Origin: Epinephelus fuscoguttatus
Lineage: Eukaryota > Chordata > Actinopteri > Perciformes > Serranidae
Assembly: GCF_011397635.1 (NCBI RefSeq)
Contig: NC_064762.1
Coordinates: 22,903,479-22,967,478 of the forward strand
Direction: 5' to 3'
Length of the DNA: 64,000 nucleotides
A program made the translations under genes and the position numbers. Position 1 is the first letter of the stretch; each line of letters begins with the position of its first letter. Below the pieces are notes generated by a model. It had not been told where the DNA came from. It worked only from the letters and a program-made list of their open reading frames with translations, and ran no database searches. Positions 12,854 to 26,010 of this stretch are shown in pieces.

Positions 12854-15800
12854 CTGGCTCTGAACAGTTCTTCGGCTCCGTTTCGTTGTCTGGTACTGAC
12901 GCCATTAGCCGTCTTCCCCAGTGTTCATGGTCCGGATGTCCCTCCACGATCATGCCATGGCCTGCACCAGAAAACAAAACACCTCTGTTTATCATACATT
13001 CAACATACAGTAAATAAGCATGTCACTGAGTATGCCAGTTTGCAGCACATGTTGGAGCTTAACGCTAAAGGTCTTTTGGAAACCGTTCTAAAAGCCCTTT
13101 TCTTTTGCTACAGTGAAACCTTGAAACTCCATTTTGCACATTGTAAAAAAAAAAAAAAAAAAAAAAAAATCAAAACTAACATGGCCGCTCAAGCACAGAG
13201 TATGTCTCATGACCCAAAACATCCATGATCATGATCACGGTCATTAATCCAAACAAGGTTGCTTTCCTTTAATCCCTTAAAAGTTTTCGTTTCTGTAGAT
13301 ATGACATTTTCATCTGGCGGCGGCAATAACACATCAACATGCAGCTGCCGTGCCATTATGTTTTAGGGTGGGAGAGTGGGAGGAGGAGCGTACAAGTTTC
13401 ATTTTTCATTAAACTGCTCTTAAGCCTCCGTAATGAGGATATAAAAAACTGCTGTCCCAAATCTATTATGTAAAATCATACCAACGAGCCGAGTGGCGTT
13501 TGAACTCAGTGTCTCAACACAAGTGCAACGTTGAATTGACAAAAGCGGCAACTTGCTGCAGGATGATTAAACAGTATTGCTCTATACGCAATTATGAGCA
13601 CATCACTGGGGAAAACCCTGAAGACAGATGGTCTGTGTTTGATTCATGTACAAGTTGTTCAGATTACCTCTGTCTGGCTTTCCCTGCAGGTTGCACAATG
13701 GTTATTAAAGACTTTGTAGCAGTGGACTCACATGATCTTTTGAGCTTTTGTAAGTGTCTCACTGACCATGTGAATTTGCCCGTATGATCACTCAGGAGAC
13801 TAGTTCCCCTTCAGGCAATGATTTTGCAGAAGTTATGGTTAAAACAAAGGAGACTTCTACTACTTAAAAGGGTGACAAATTGAGGAATTCTGAAATTAAG
13901 ACAATACACTGACAATTTGAGGACATCTAGGAACATTTTCCTGCTTTTAACAGTCAAACATTAGATAGAATATAGTAGAGCTAGACCAATAAATCCAATG
14001 ACATTAACTTATTGCAGATACATCAGTATTGGTGTATACCAGGGATGTACCCAAATACATTACTTGCAAAAGCACAGATACTGTGGTGGAATAATGGTTA
14101 ATAATTCTACCTGAAACTGCTTGTTATTATTAATTAACAGTAAAATGAAATCTTAAAACCTGTAGTTTTTAGTTGTAGTCTGTGTTTAAGTAATGCACCA
14201 AAATTTGGATGTATCCTATGTGATCATGTACCTGTAATTTGGCTGCAGTCACATGACCAATGCATTGGTGTGAGCGAAGAAAATAGTGGATGGGTCACTA
14301 AAGACAGGACTTGCATCACGACTACAGTGTTTGGAGCCACGTAAAGTTTGAGTGAACTTTTGAGTAATTTTAAAAAGGTACATCTTCAACGTGTTTCTAA
14401 ACCTAATGGAATTTTACATTAAGTACACCTCATCATTCATAAAAGGGGGGAAATTTGTTCAATATTATATAAGACCAAAAAAAAAAAAAACCAAAAATCC
14501 TCAGGCTACTTTCTTTCTACCGAACCACACCCACCACCCATATCAGTGCAAAGCAGGAAGCATGCATCTACTCATGAACAAGAAGCTTGTGCTCATGACA
14601 GCGTGAGATGTAAAACATTAATGACGTCTTCTTCAGCTAAGCTGTAGCTGTAGTTCATTGTAGCTCGGTAAATGAGAGCTTCCTTCTACACAGTGTTATG
14701 GTTGGCGGGTGTAGTTTGGTAGAAAGAAAAGAGACCCTATATGAAACTTCTCACAACAAGGTCTGTGGATTTTTTTGAGTATCTAGGTCATGACTTCTGT
14801 AAAGAGCTATTGCTGTTGAGTTTTTCAAATGTATTTTTGGTGCTTTGAGCGCCACAAGCAGAGTGCCATTTAGTTCCATTATACTGGAGAGAAGGCAATC
14901 CAGACTGTTAAATAGCATGGCAGGTAAAAGGAAAAATATGGGTATTTGTTTTGGGGGTGAACTGTCCCTTTAAAGTTACTTTATAGACAAGCACATCTTA
15001 TGTTTGTTACACTGCTTGGTACACTGAACACAAGAAGAATGCAATGAGGCCAACCTGGGATTCTGACAGCTCAGTTACATTAAAGAGACGCGACATCTAC
15101 TTGCTACTTCGGAACAGAAACAAAGAAATGAGCTCAAACTGGATAAAAAGGCTGTGAATTCACTTCTATCAGACTATACTGAGTAGCAGAGGGAGACAAG
15201 AGTGTGCAAGGAACAATAGCACAGCTGTAATGTCATCCTCCAGCTCTGTCCAATCAGCTCAGCAGGGAGATGGACCAAGGACAACCATCCATCAATCACT
15301 GTGTGGTCACCTTCCTGACTGCCCCTGACCCCCAGCCTCCGACCATCAGCGTCAGCCTGCTGCAGCTACCTGTCAGAGCTGAGCCTGGCCCTGCTTTTAA
15401 AAAACACCTGTTCTAGTCCCCCCATGCGCAGCTCCGTCACACACACACACACGCAGCCCCATCAGCATGCACGACAGCATGTCGTGCCCCACCCCTCTTT
15501 ATGGAGATGTAACCCAGGAGTAGTACATCAAATCCCATCCATCTGGACTGCTCAGCACATCAACACTCCCCCACACTACTATCAATCAAATGGGTGGTGA
15601 GCACGAGGCGCAGGTTTTTACTGTGACGTGACAAATTTGTGTCCCTGTTGTGATGGATGAAAGATGAGAGGGCCACAGCTATTCAATTAGACAGATCTGA
15701 TTATGGTGAGCTTTGGGTCTCGTGGGTTCAGAGGGGATTTCTAGTTCTCTATTAGACACTTCTCATGCATGTCACCTTGACATCCCACCACCATCACCAC

Positions 15801-17597
15801 TGGTGCTGCTGCTGATGGTCAGACAGGCTCACGAGGAACGCCTTCTGTCAAATACCCCCACATGACGATCACCGTGTGGGTCAGGCTAACTTGATTAAAT
15901 GAAAAAAGGCAAGCCATTAGCGACAGCGGGGGGCTTACTTTGGCTCCCAGTGCCTGCCTTTGGAGATAAGAGATTTGCACTCGTTGTATGATATCATTCC
16001 AGAATAATCTTTTAAGCCTCTTGTTGTTTTTAATGTAATTAATAAAACTCCTGATACATCAGTTAGAGATCTACAGTCAGGCAGTAGTTGTGGTGAATTT
16101 ACAGCTGCTTTCAGCCCCAGGGCCTAAGTGGTTGCAGATGGAGAGATCCCACGACAGGGTCTGGGGCAAAGGCTTAGGGCTAGAAGCACTTTGAGGGGAG
16201 AAAAAAAAATACACCAAGCCCTCTTCTCTTTCATGTCCACATGCAATGATTCCTGATGTTGGCACTGCACAGGTTTATTGTTGCCTTGATATGAACAGCA
16301 CTATCCTGTGGGCTGTTTTGTCTAGTTAACCTCTGATCCCAATAGTGTGTGTCAGATATCATTCTTCACCAGCAAAATGTCAAGGTTGCTCGTTAGATTA
16401 CATAACTGTGTGTGAGGCTGTGTGGGATGCTCTGCGTGTCAGTGTTTGCACGAGCCTGAGGTAAGAGTTTTGACATGTGTGCATTTGGAGGGCATGTTGT
16501 TTGGTGTGTGTGTGTGTGTGTGCCTGCACGAGGGGATTCACACGCATCACGCATGATCAGCCATCTGAGTCGTTTGCACCGCGCACACCTCGGGCACATC
16601 AAGCTATGAATATTGTAACATTTAGCCCAGTGTTTATCCTGCCCTCTTTAAATGATCGTCACTGGCCTCTGCGTAAAAAAAAAAAAATCAGCATCCCTCG
16701 ATGGCCATGCGGAACCTGGAAGCGTGATGATGCTCGAGTGTGGTTGAGGTGATCCAGTGTGTGCGGTGGTGTGTGAAGCCCCGGGCCAGACGCGATGATG
16801 CCAGCATTAACCACCATCCCTGAGCTCCAGTGTAGTGTGACCGACGACGCGCCTGGCGCCAAACAAAAACGCAAACGAAACCAGGACCAAAATTGTGCTC
16901 GTTCTGGGATCGGTTACTTGATCGCCGTGTGCATGTGGAGCATGAGGTGTGCGTGTGCAGTGATCATGAGCCTGCCTCTCAAATTAAAAAACGTGCCGCT
17001 GCCACGGCGCGCACACTGCGGCATACACGGACAAACAGACGCACGTATCCAACACTGGGATAAAAGAGAAATGCTGTAGCCTGGTAATTAACACGTGCGG
17101 CCGACTTTTTCTACTGAGTGTGGTGGGCTTAAAACACCGAGCACATCCTGGGTTATTTGCTGCATTTTAATACAAACTGCACACTTCATGTAAATGGGTA
17201 GAAGCACAATCAGAGCATACGCATTTTGGACCTGCTCCATTTGGAAATGCAAACATTATAACGCTTTGATCCCGTGCCCTTGACATTAAAGCGTGTTCAA
17301 TTGTTCCTGTGATCGATGCTCTGTCATTACAATTAACTGATGCGCGTGTAGGTGCATGTTTTCACTGCAGATTTCCGAGCCGTTCCGCTCCGTCCTCAGC
17401 TCCCCGTGCCCCGGAGCATCTCTCCCCCACTCACCTGTCTTGGTCAGCAGCACCGACATGCTCCACGCCGCGAAGAGGACACTGCAGATGAAGCACACCT
17501 GCACGAAAAGCATCTCCCTCCTCTTGCGAACTTTAAATATCTTGGAAATTATTGTCTTTTTGGAGGCGCTCGCGGTGTCGGTGTCGTCCCGCTCCAT
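12854..17597 (-). CDS. slc24a4: SLC24A4, coding exons 1-2 (partial; rest beyond left edge)
   Basis: Potassium-dependent sodium/calcium exchanger (NCKX4 family), a plasma-membrane antiporter that extrudes Ca2+ and K+ in exchange for Na+. Exon 1 is 17435-17597 (start ATG at 17597, 54 codons plus one base, donor GTGAGT). Exon 2 is 12854-12961 (acceptor CTGGTGCAG, donor GTATGC, 108 nt), joining in phase to encode residues about 55-90. Visible features: a basic stretch KVRKRREML, then a hydrophobic segment of about 20 residues (signal-anchor/first membrane helix), then an extracellular segment with WGRRLMASVPDNETEPKNC. That segment aligns with the human SLC24A4 N-terminal region (W-x-x-R-K-L-M-A-P-V ... 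K-N-C-T-D-P) and carries two N-glycosylation sequons (NET, NCS). The exchanger domains are absent because exon 3 onward was not found between 12853 and the left edge. Position next to CPSF2, on the same strand, matches human 14q32. SLC24A3 is the main alternative; synteny and the exon 2 match favour SLC24A4. Confidence 0.83.
13145..13169 (+). repeat. Poly(A) tract, 25 bases
   Basis: Uninterrupted A run in SLC24A4 intron 1; possible retroposon tail, body not identified. Confidence 0.85.
14500..14975 (-). mobile_element. Fold-back MITE (GGGACAGTTC family), fuller copy
   Basis: Ends GGGTGAACTGTCCCTTTAA, the inverted start of the copy at 9757. Inside, TTTCTTTCTACCGAACCACA (14509) is inverted at 14708-14732 (GGGTGTAGTTTGGTAGAAAG), giving a hairpin arm of about 25 bp around a 180-bp loop. 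Confidence 0.6.
16505..16522 (+). repeat. Short (GT)n microsatellite
   Basis: About nine GT units in the SLC24A4 first intron. Confidence 0.8.
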
Positions 17598-18200
17598 GCT
17601 TCGCAGCTCGGCCGGCGGCCACTTTTTTTGCGTCCTTGAGAGACCGAAGAAAACTGCCGCCCCGCTTGCCTCTTCACACGGAACACAGCCGGGATGTGGT
17701 CCTCATTTCAAGCCGTCCAGGGCGCAGATGGAGAGTAGTGAAGCGGACAGTTTTTTCCACCCTCCGTTAGGAAGATGCCGTTCAGCTGCTGGGACTGGCA
17801 AATTGGGCAATGACACGGCGGTCAAATTCCGATACAGGTCTCCAAATCAAATCAGCTATGCTCCTGGGTTCGGGTTCTGCAAGAGGACGGGTAACGGACC
17901 GGCTCCCATTGCAACGTGTATCCTGTCCCGTGAAGGAAAAAAACACATCAGCTGCAATATCCTCTCTCAGTGTAGTTTCTCTGGCATAAAATGCGTCAGC
18001 GTACAGTCACAAACGTGGAATCGCTCAGCTGCGCCGTATCACAAACTCCACGCACCTGCGCCTGTTAAGTGAAACCAATCTGTGCTCATCAAGGTTAATT
18101 GTTAAATGCGGCCAGCAGTCATGCCGCTCGCCTCTCGCGGGCGCCTCCCCCTTCACACGAATTCCTCCTCAGTGCAGAAAAGCCTGTACTGATGCCAGAA
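17598..18200 (-). promoter_or_regulatory. Probable SLC24A4 5' UTR and CpG-rich promoter region
   Basis: Directly upstream of the SLC24A4 start codon the sequence becomes markedly richer in C+G and in CpG dinucleotides (about 16.7-18.2 kb) than the AT-rich flanks, as expected for a vertebrate CpG-island promoter. No convincing TATA box was seen. The long plus-strand open frame across 17356-18072 is a by-product of this composition and lies antisense to exon 1 and its upstream region. The transcription start is not determinable by eye. Confidence 0.45.
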
Positions 18201-18595
18201 GACCATCAGCTCCCAGCTGCCCTCCTACCATGCGCCCTTCAATGAGACCGGGCCCCTTTAACTTTCCCGAGCACTGCATATGCAAACAGCCAGTAGAAAA
18301 ACATGCTTTCCTTCCTCTGTATCTCCACTGCCCACCCTGTAACCTCCGGACAACTGCTCATCGATCACACTGGAGTTTTTGCGCGTCCCTGTGAGATCAA
18401 ACGCACAGGTTGGATATGTGCGATGAGGCGAGCCCTATCATGCTGCTCAAAACAACACGAAACATGCGCATCCCACCAATGCTGTGTTATGAAACCAGAT
18501 CCAACGTAGGTTTCCTCTCAACACTGGGGGACACACACGTGAAAGAGGGGTGGTTTGGGGGTCCTCTGCCAGAAAATTTTGAATGCCAAACACTT

Positions 18596-19545
18596 AAAGG
18601 TCCAGTGTGTCAGATTTAGGGGGATATAGTGTTACCTAGATGCAGATTGCAACCAGTTGAAACTTCTCCAGGTTACAATTGCATCAGTGTTCATTGATTA
18701 GGAGGTTTTTACCAGGAGCCAAATTATCCGCAGAGGTCTCATCCTCTCATAACGAACAGACCAGGTGAATAAAACCAGTAAAAACACTGAATAAAGCATT
18801 TTCACATTAAAAATCAGTGTTTCTCCAGTGCTATTTAGCATGTCAGATGGGCCGCTATCCCAGTGCCTGCTAATGTGTGCTCCCTTTTTTTCCTCTGACA
18901 ACTTCAGATTTAGACATTTAGGAGGGTTTTAATGGGAGAATAATTATCCACGCAGGCATCTTCCTGTCTAAACAAACAGACCTGGTGATTTAAACCGGTA
19001 AAAGCAAAGAGTAAAGCAGTTCCCCATCAAAAAAACTGGTGTTTTCCTGAACTGTCATTGTGGAGGGGCTGCGAACTATGGTGGCGGAAGCAAAAACGCA
19101 AATTGGCCTATCTAGAGCAGATGTCTGGTTTGTCCATTCTGGGATACTGTAGAAACATGGGGGTGCAACATGGGGATCTCTGTGGACAAGGACCCGCTAC
19201 CTATGTGGATATAAATGACTCATTTAAAGGTAACAAAAACACAAGGGTTCTTATTTTCAAATGATTGTACACTTGAGAAAATACTTATATTCCATTTCAG
19301 CCAAAATATCCCCTTAAATCTTACATATTCATTCATCCATTAATTTTTTCTAACCGCTTATCCTATCCCAGCTGAGTCACCAATTAACCTAAACTGCATC
19401 TGGACTGTGGGAGGAAGCCGGAGTACCCATAGAAAACCAACGCTTACACAGGAAGAACATGCAAACTCTGCACAGAAGGGCTCCCCTACCACAGGGTTTG
19501 AACCCTCCATCCAGGAACACACATGCTACACACTGGACCTTTAAT
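18596..19545. mobile_element. TIR MITE (TGTGTAGGATTTA family) interrupted by an inverted SINE
   Basis: Left end AAAGGTCCAGTGTGTCAGAT; the right end reads CCCCTTAAATCTTACATATT, is then interrupted by about 190 bp of another repeat, and resumes as CTACACACTGGACCTTTAA at 19527-19545. The family phrase GAGGTTTTTACCA is present, and a related phrase recurs near 18920, suggesting an internal duplication. Confidence 0.6.
19329..19515 (-). mobile_element. SINE (tRNA-headed, ATGA-tailed family), inverted and 5'-truncated
   Basis: Reads, inverted, the same body as 21703-22008 and 26011-26375: GGGTTTGAACCC-like box, GAGTTTGCATG, CTTCCTCCCACAGTCC, GGATAAGCGGTTA and an ATGAAT tail. It sits inside the MITE at 18596-19545. 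Confidence 0.6.
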
Positions 19546-21065
19546 TTCCTTCAAGTGAATTTTTATGTACCAATAAGAGCCTTTTCTGCATGAATTTAAT
19601 TTCGTCAAAACAAAAATCCTCTGCTACTGTTACGTTTTTATTGGGAGGGGACATACATTATGGTGTTCTATATGCTGAGGAGGTTGTGTGCCCTGGGTCC
19701 CACCCCCTCGAAATCTACGCCTATGGTCCATAGCACAGCCCCTTTAATAACTGGCCTGCAACTCACCTGCTATCCTCATTTTGATATCATGCTGAATAAT
19801 TGAGGTTATAGATCTTCAGCCCCACTCCCTTCCAAATCTGCAACCATGAAATAATTCCTCATTGCCTAAAGGTTCCTTTTGCCAAGATTATAATGCTTCA
19901 GAAAATTGCCTCACACAAACAGAGCTTGGACCTGCACATACTAGGAATGAATAATGTAATGGGGACCTTACTGTCAGTGTGGCAACAGTAAATTAAATGT
20001 GGGTAAAATATGTCCTGCAGTCAGTGATCACTATAAAACAAACAATTACCATTATAAGGGGAAAAATCAATTCTCCTGTGCCTTCGGAAAAGCATTAATA
20101 TGAAAGAGCCCCACTTCACTTTTATGTGTCATGAATTTTCCACAAATGTATATGTCAGTTTAAAATGCTGAGTGGAGCTGGATTTAGCCTGCACTACAGT
20201 CCTAATTAGTGTTTGATCGTTGGCAGCTCAGCAAATGTGTCACCCAACAGGCCAACTGAGGACTCGGTAGAGTCCTGGGGGCTACCGTGTGACCGCTGAA
20301 GCTCAGGTGTCGCTGCTCACCTATTATTTGGTGTTAGCTGTTGTCACCTGGAGCTGTCACTTTGTGTTACAGTAAATAAACTGTTTTATTTTCTGGACTT
20401 CAAAATGTACCTTCTATGGAAATATCAATATATGAGTAGATGTTATACTTTGGTATGATTTATTATGAGAGCGCAAGTGAGGAAAATTCACCAAAAACAG
20501 GCTAGATATTCCCAAGATGGTATCTCTTTTATCCATTTTTTATTGTTTCCTCCCTCAACACACAGAAGACAGAAATTCTAAGTTGTTTGTTTTAAAATTA
20601 AATTTTGCAGCAGTGTTGTTAAGAAAAGCCCTGTCGCCCTGCTGTTTACTATCTCCTCTGTTATTACCCAGCTGTATTTATAGTCTGCTCCCAGAAATAA
20701 TTAAGTCACTAACCATTACTGAACTTTTAATAGTTTTGGCCCATTCAATTAAAAGCAGATGATGTTTCCACTTAAAAGAACTTTAGGAAAATTGTTGCAC
20801 ATTTTGGGAGGTATGCCTATTCACTTTACTGGGGAGTTACAGAGGGTTAGATGTGATTCTCATGTCTGTCACTTTGAATAAGCATATTATAAACACTGGA
20901 AAACAAGGGAAAGAGCTGGCTGGGCTCTGTGTGAAGATAACAAAATCAGCCTACCAGTACTTATAAAGCTTCTTTGTTTAATTCATACAAAGCTTAAGTG
21001 TTAATATAACAATATGTAATATTAAATTCTTGGCTGGGCTTTCATACAGTGTGTGAATGTATAAA
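19546..21065. other. Intergenic sequence, nothing recognised
   Basis: No domain-bearing frame, no clear repeat termini. Confidence 0.4.
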
Positions 21066-22277
21066 ATAATGGACATAGCCACCGTGACACCCACTTGTTT
21101 ATGGACTCCTGTTTCGAAGCCTCAAGTTTACCATTCAAGCCGTCGCCATGTTGGATTTTTGGAGGCAGAGGTGACCATATTTGGAGGAGAAGATGGAGCT
21201 AACGCTAGCTGCCAGCTTAGTTAGCACGGTGCATTAACGGCTGTAGTTAACTGTGCTAATACTAATGCTAATGCTAATATTCGCTAGCAACAAATAGGCT
21301 TAAAAGCATTAAAACAAGATGTACTTACCAGGAAAACTGAACACACCAGAGAGTCTTTTAGTACAACCAAACGCTATACAAGACTTTTTTAGGCACCCAA
21401 AATGTTGCAAGTAACTTTCATGGGCTAAAAACATTTAAATAGCGACAGCTACGGCTATACTCTGTGAATCAGTGGTTACGCCATGTAAACGTCAAACCAA
21501 CGTGGTCACCAACGTTGTAGCGACTCTATGGGTGCCAACCGTTAAATATATGTCTCATAATAAATAACCATATGTCTGTGGTTGGCACCCACCTGTCACT
21601 CAAAATGGCCACTGTCTTAAAGGGGAACACCACCTACTAAGAACTCCAATTTTTTTATTTCTATGGTCTAGGAAATATTTGTGAGGAATTAAAATGAATA
21701 TTTGTGGGTGGGGGAGCCCTCCTGTGCAGAGTTTGCATGTTCTTCTGTGTCAGCGTGGGTTTTCTCTGGGTACTCCAGCTTCCTCCCACAGTCCAAACAC
21801 ATGCAGGTTAATTGATAACTCTAAATTGTCCGTAGGTGTCAGTGTGAGTGTGAATGGTTGCCTGTCTCTATGTGTCAGCCCTGTGATAGTCTGGTGACCT
21901 GTCCAGGGTGTACCCTGCCTCTCGCTCAATGTCAGCTGGGATAGGCTCCAGCCCCCCAAGACCCCTAACAGGATAAGTGGTTACAGAAAATGAATGAATG
22001 AATCAATGACAACTTAAAACATGTCTGAAAATACGAATTAAGATGAATCCAACATGTTATTAGCAAAGATAATTTTGATCATGAATGTCAATAATGGAGA
22101 AATTAGCAAAATACACAAGATGTGTTTTTTGTACCAGGCTGTAAACATGTTAATTCCTGCTGTAAATTTGGGCATTTTAACATAGGGGTCTATGAGGATT
22201 GACTCGTTCTTGGAGCCAGCCTCAAGTGGTCGTTTGAGGAACTGCAGTTTTGGCACTTCTACATTGGCTTCATTTTT
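21066..22277 (+). repeat. Dispersed repeat, GGCTTCATTTTT family, copy B with nested SINE
   Basis: The longest of three copies: left part matches 1245-1370, right part (22170-22277) matches 1619-1722, and the interior contains GCTAGC-rich sequence also in copy C. A SINE (21703-22008) interrupts it. Confidence 0.7.
21703..22008 (+). mobile_element. SINE body with ATGA tail, 5'-truncated
   Basis: From GGGGGAGCCCTCCTGTGCAG to AATGAATGAATGAAT; close to the copy at 26077-26375 throughout. The tRNA-like head is missing. The open frame through it is incidental. Confidence 0.7.
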
Positions 22278-22690
22278 CAGACAGAATAGTTGGGGTGTCA
22301 GTGCTTTACTTGATATTTTGGATACATGGCTTGTACTGCACTTTGTTCTATATATTTTATATTAAAGTATTTACTGTTCCTCTGTTTTATGTGGTTTTAA
22401 AATCAGTTTTTATGTTGTGCTGCTGCCGATTTTGGTCGCAGGAGAGATTTTAAACGAAAATGGGATCTATTCTGGTTAAATACACATTCAATAAATACAT
22501 GAAATAATGTGGGGGTTTTTTAATATAAAGAACTTTAGAGGTGCTGGTAGGCAGATTTTAACAAACAGAGTAGTAACCATCTTTTCATTTCATTCTCATC
22601 ATGAACTCGAATAAGCATATTTCCTAGAATGTCAAACCATCCTTTAACACTTGAGTGCAATGTTGTCTTGAAATTACAAACAACACGCAT

Positions 22691-22727
<37 letters not shown>

Positions 22728-24739
22728 CTGGGAGACTCGTGAGGCTGCAGAGCAGAAGCTGCTCCTGCTGCCTCCGGGCCTCCTGTGGGTCACCTTAGCT
22801 GCCAAGATAACAGACAGGAAAGCTGTCGCACCCTCATGGCCATCTACACACAGGTTGACAAGGCTGAAACAACATGTCAACTTTCACAGCACCCACCGCT
22901 GCCCACTTAAGCAAAAACCGAGCAGCATGTAAGGGTCAAAGGCCTCGCACTCCGGCGCAATCTCCCACAGACCGAGGTTATGTAAGATCAGGGCTGTCCC
23001 TGTCGGTACAGTACGAGGCAGACCTCCAAAAACACTACCCGTCATCTCCGAGGAGTATCTGAGACTTTGTGTGAAGGCCGCTAGTTAAGCATGGAAGGCG
23101 TTGGAGGTTATTAGTCAGGGCTTTCTGAATCTGTCGCCAGGTCTTGTCTTCATCCTGCAGCTTGGGTCTTCTGCTTGCAAACACTGACATACACATCAAC
23201 ATGTGTGACCCGTGCCCATGCCAAGGGATTAGTCCCCTCCAGGCCCATGCCCACACAGCAGGCAGGCAGGCAATTGGGGAGCAGTGCCAGGGCCTGCTTA
23301 CAGAGATTTAGCCATTGCTTTACACTCCCTGGCTCGGTCAAACATACATCCATGGCCTCCTTTGCCTCCTGCAGGACCCAGTGAATGGCCGCTGATCAGC
23401 TGCAGAGATAATAACGTGTGTGAACTGTGGTTTTCGCTGCTGGGAGACGGTGAGAGATCGGCTTTGTAGGACTGTTTTAATGTGGGCAGATGTCAAAAGG
23501 AGCAGTCGGTGTAATGTAAATGTGTTGTTTGATATAAATGCCAAGCATGTGTCATGTCCTCACGCTGCAGATCACTAATGACTTGATGTCAAGGGTGTTA
23601 ACAATGAACTGTGTGAGTGTTGCACAACAATTGACTCAGCGCTGCTCATGTCAGCTTCCAACTCCATTATTGCTGCGATGATTCATGTGGTTTATTCACT
23701 GGTGTAATGCAGTGATTAAGATCCAGCAGAGCCATGGCACAGTTTACATAATGTTTTTGTTATTGTGGAGGTATTTTTTTTCTATGTAAAATTTACTATG
23801 TAGGCTTTTGATTCAACTACTGACAGCATGTCCCGGCTAAACAATGCACTGTAGATGGATTGTCTGAATGCTGTCAGAGGTTTGTATGCAATGGTTGGCA
23901 TTTAAGAATGAAAGACTATGGAACCTTTTGATAGACAAAAATAACACAGACTTCCTTTATTCTTCTATCTTGTGATTCCCTGTTTATTAGTTGTGTGTTA
24001 TTTTCTATTTTCTTGTGTGATTTTTTTGTATGATGATTGCAATACTGCTGGCTGTGCAACAACTTGGCCCTCAGGGATGTAAACATTACTTTGACCTTGA
24101 CCTACTACAAATGAAAAGTCAATATTTTGCACAGTTCAATACATTGCAAGGTTTTGCTGCCACAGGCTTACTTGGTCCAGTATGATCGGTAGCCTTTGAT
24201 CGCTAATGTTAGCTAATGGTAGCAAATTTTAGATAGATTGCTGCCATGCAACTCACATGATAGAGGCAAATTTGGTGTGTTTATGTATCTCCTCTATTTG
24301 TGTAACTGTTACACAACAGCTCAGTGTGTCACAGGTTAGCATTTCAATGGCTATATTACAACATAAAAACAGGAAGTTCTTATGTAGGTCGCCTGATGAT
24401 GACATCTTAAAAGTAACTGACTCATGACTGTCTTTATGTGTCCAACTGACCGTTGGTATTTGGTCTTGTTTAACCGAGGCTGTTTCCTAACTTTAATCTC
24501 GTGGTTACAATCATGATGACAAAGGCTCCCTAATCATACTTACTCTAACCCCAACCATGATCTTCCCCTAAAACTAACTTAGTCGTTTTTTGTACCTCAA
24601 CCTAGCCGAAGCTTAGAGGAGACCTGTTGTGCTCATTATCAGGTTCATACTTGTGTTTTGGGTTTCTACTAGAACATGTTTACATGCTTTAATGGTCAAA
24701 ACCCACTTTATTTTATAGACTTTTTGGTGCCTGTCTCTT
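22278..24739. other. Intergenic sequence, microsatellite only
   Basis: Apart from the (CA)17 tract and a short repeat fragment at 24480-24735, I see nothing. Overlapping short frames at 22870-23550 on both strands have no recognisable content. Confidence 0.4.
22692..22725 (+). repeat. (CA)17 microsatellite
   Basis: Perfect dinucleotide run, likely polymorphic. Confidence 0.95.
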
Positions 24740-25330
24740 TAAAGGTGCTGTATGTAAGAATGTGGCCTAAACAGTAACTGCACTCAAATTCAAAATACTG
24801 CCGCGAGTCGTGTCCGCCCCCCCTCCCCTACAGATTCGAGGTTGCTGGACAGCGGCACACTGGAGACTGATTTGTTTGCCCACGGGCGGCTGCCGTGGCA
24901 GGGCCATGTCGCCGCGTCCGTGATCTTTGGTTTTCCAGCAGACCGTTTGAGCAAGTCCGGCTTCTCTGCTGCTAACACTGCTGCCGGGATACAGCTGAGG
25001 CGGAGCCGGCTGCTAATGTTATGTACCAGGACACTGCTAATGCTGCTTGCTGTGCTGCTGTAGCTTAGTCATAACTGTAACTGATGCTGAGACTCTACTG
25101 ACTGTGTGACTGGTAGACAGCGGTGGGTGACGCAACAGGCCAAAACACAAATTCAAAACATAAACATGATTTGCGGACCGTAAAATTTTTTTTTAAAATG
25201 CAAATATTCTGGCTGTACTATTGTTGTCGGTGAGATCAGTATGTTATATGAACATTATTCCTTAGTCTCTGTGACATATTAGGGGGTTTCAATAATTTGC
25301 TTTAGATTTCTTACACATAGCTCCTTTAAG
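24740..25330. mobile_element. TIR MITE (AAAGGTGCTGTATGTAAGAA family)
   Basis: Left end TTAAAGGTGCTGTATGTAAG and inverted right end TTAAAGGAGCTATGTGTAAG are clear imperfect inverted repeats enclosing about 590 bp without a transposase. The more GC-rich interior produces short incidental frames. A separate short fragment of another common repeat (CAGGTTCATACTTGTGTTTTG) abuts it on the left at 24640-24735. Confidence 0.6.
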
Positions 25331-26010
25331 ACCTCCTCCCGATCCATTTAGTCCGATATCATTTCTAAAGTCTAGAAAAACCGCACAGTTAAATCATTTT
25401 ATCCCCTTTCAAGTTCGCAGAGTACTTGACCAGAATTTAGCCACTCAGCCAGCGGAGGTTAGACTCTTGGACATGCTTGGCCACTGTTTGTCTCTCATGT
25501 ACTTGCTCTATGGGCCCCACAGTGTGGAGAGTCTGGGTAATTTCAAACCATGGAATTCAAGTATTTTTGGCTTCATGCACCACTGAGAAACTTTAATAGT
25601 AATAAAAAGGAGGCCCACCACAAACGCTGTATCCATAAAAGCTTCTCAACCCCAAATCTTCGCAACCAGACATGTTCCAGAAGGACTATGACCTGAAGTC
25701 TGGAAGAAATTTACAATAGCTGCAACCAAGGTTACGTTTCCCCGATGTTAGCATGTTGCTACATGTAGCAGTGTAGGCTATAATATAAAGCAGTAGCATG
25801 CCTTGAGCAGATGACCATATAAAGAAATCCGTCACACTTCAACGTCAGCTTGGAGCCAAATTACAAAAAGCTGTTAGAAACAAGGATCCAGAGCAGTCTG
25901 AAGCCTGACGATTTTGCTCAAATGAATTACTTTTACATACATTTTATTTTTTAATATTTAAACATTTAATATGCACATCTAAGATTGTGAAATTTTATAT
26001 AACAGAAAAT

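Larger units (their letters stand above)
12962..17434 (-). other. SLC24A4 intron 1 (4.47 kb)
   Basis: Bounded by the exon 1 donor GTGAGT and exon 2 acceptor CTGGTGCAG. Holds the poly(A) at 13145, the fold-back MITE at 14500-14975 and a (GT)n at 16505; otherwise nothing recognised. CpG content rises from about 16.4 kb toward exon 1. Confidence 0.7.

Noticed and set aside
17356-18072. Plus-strand frame of 238 codons
   Set aside because: Antisense to SLC24A4 exon 1 and its CpG-rich upstream region; no domain, no splice or poly(A) support.
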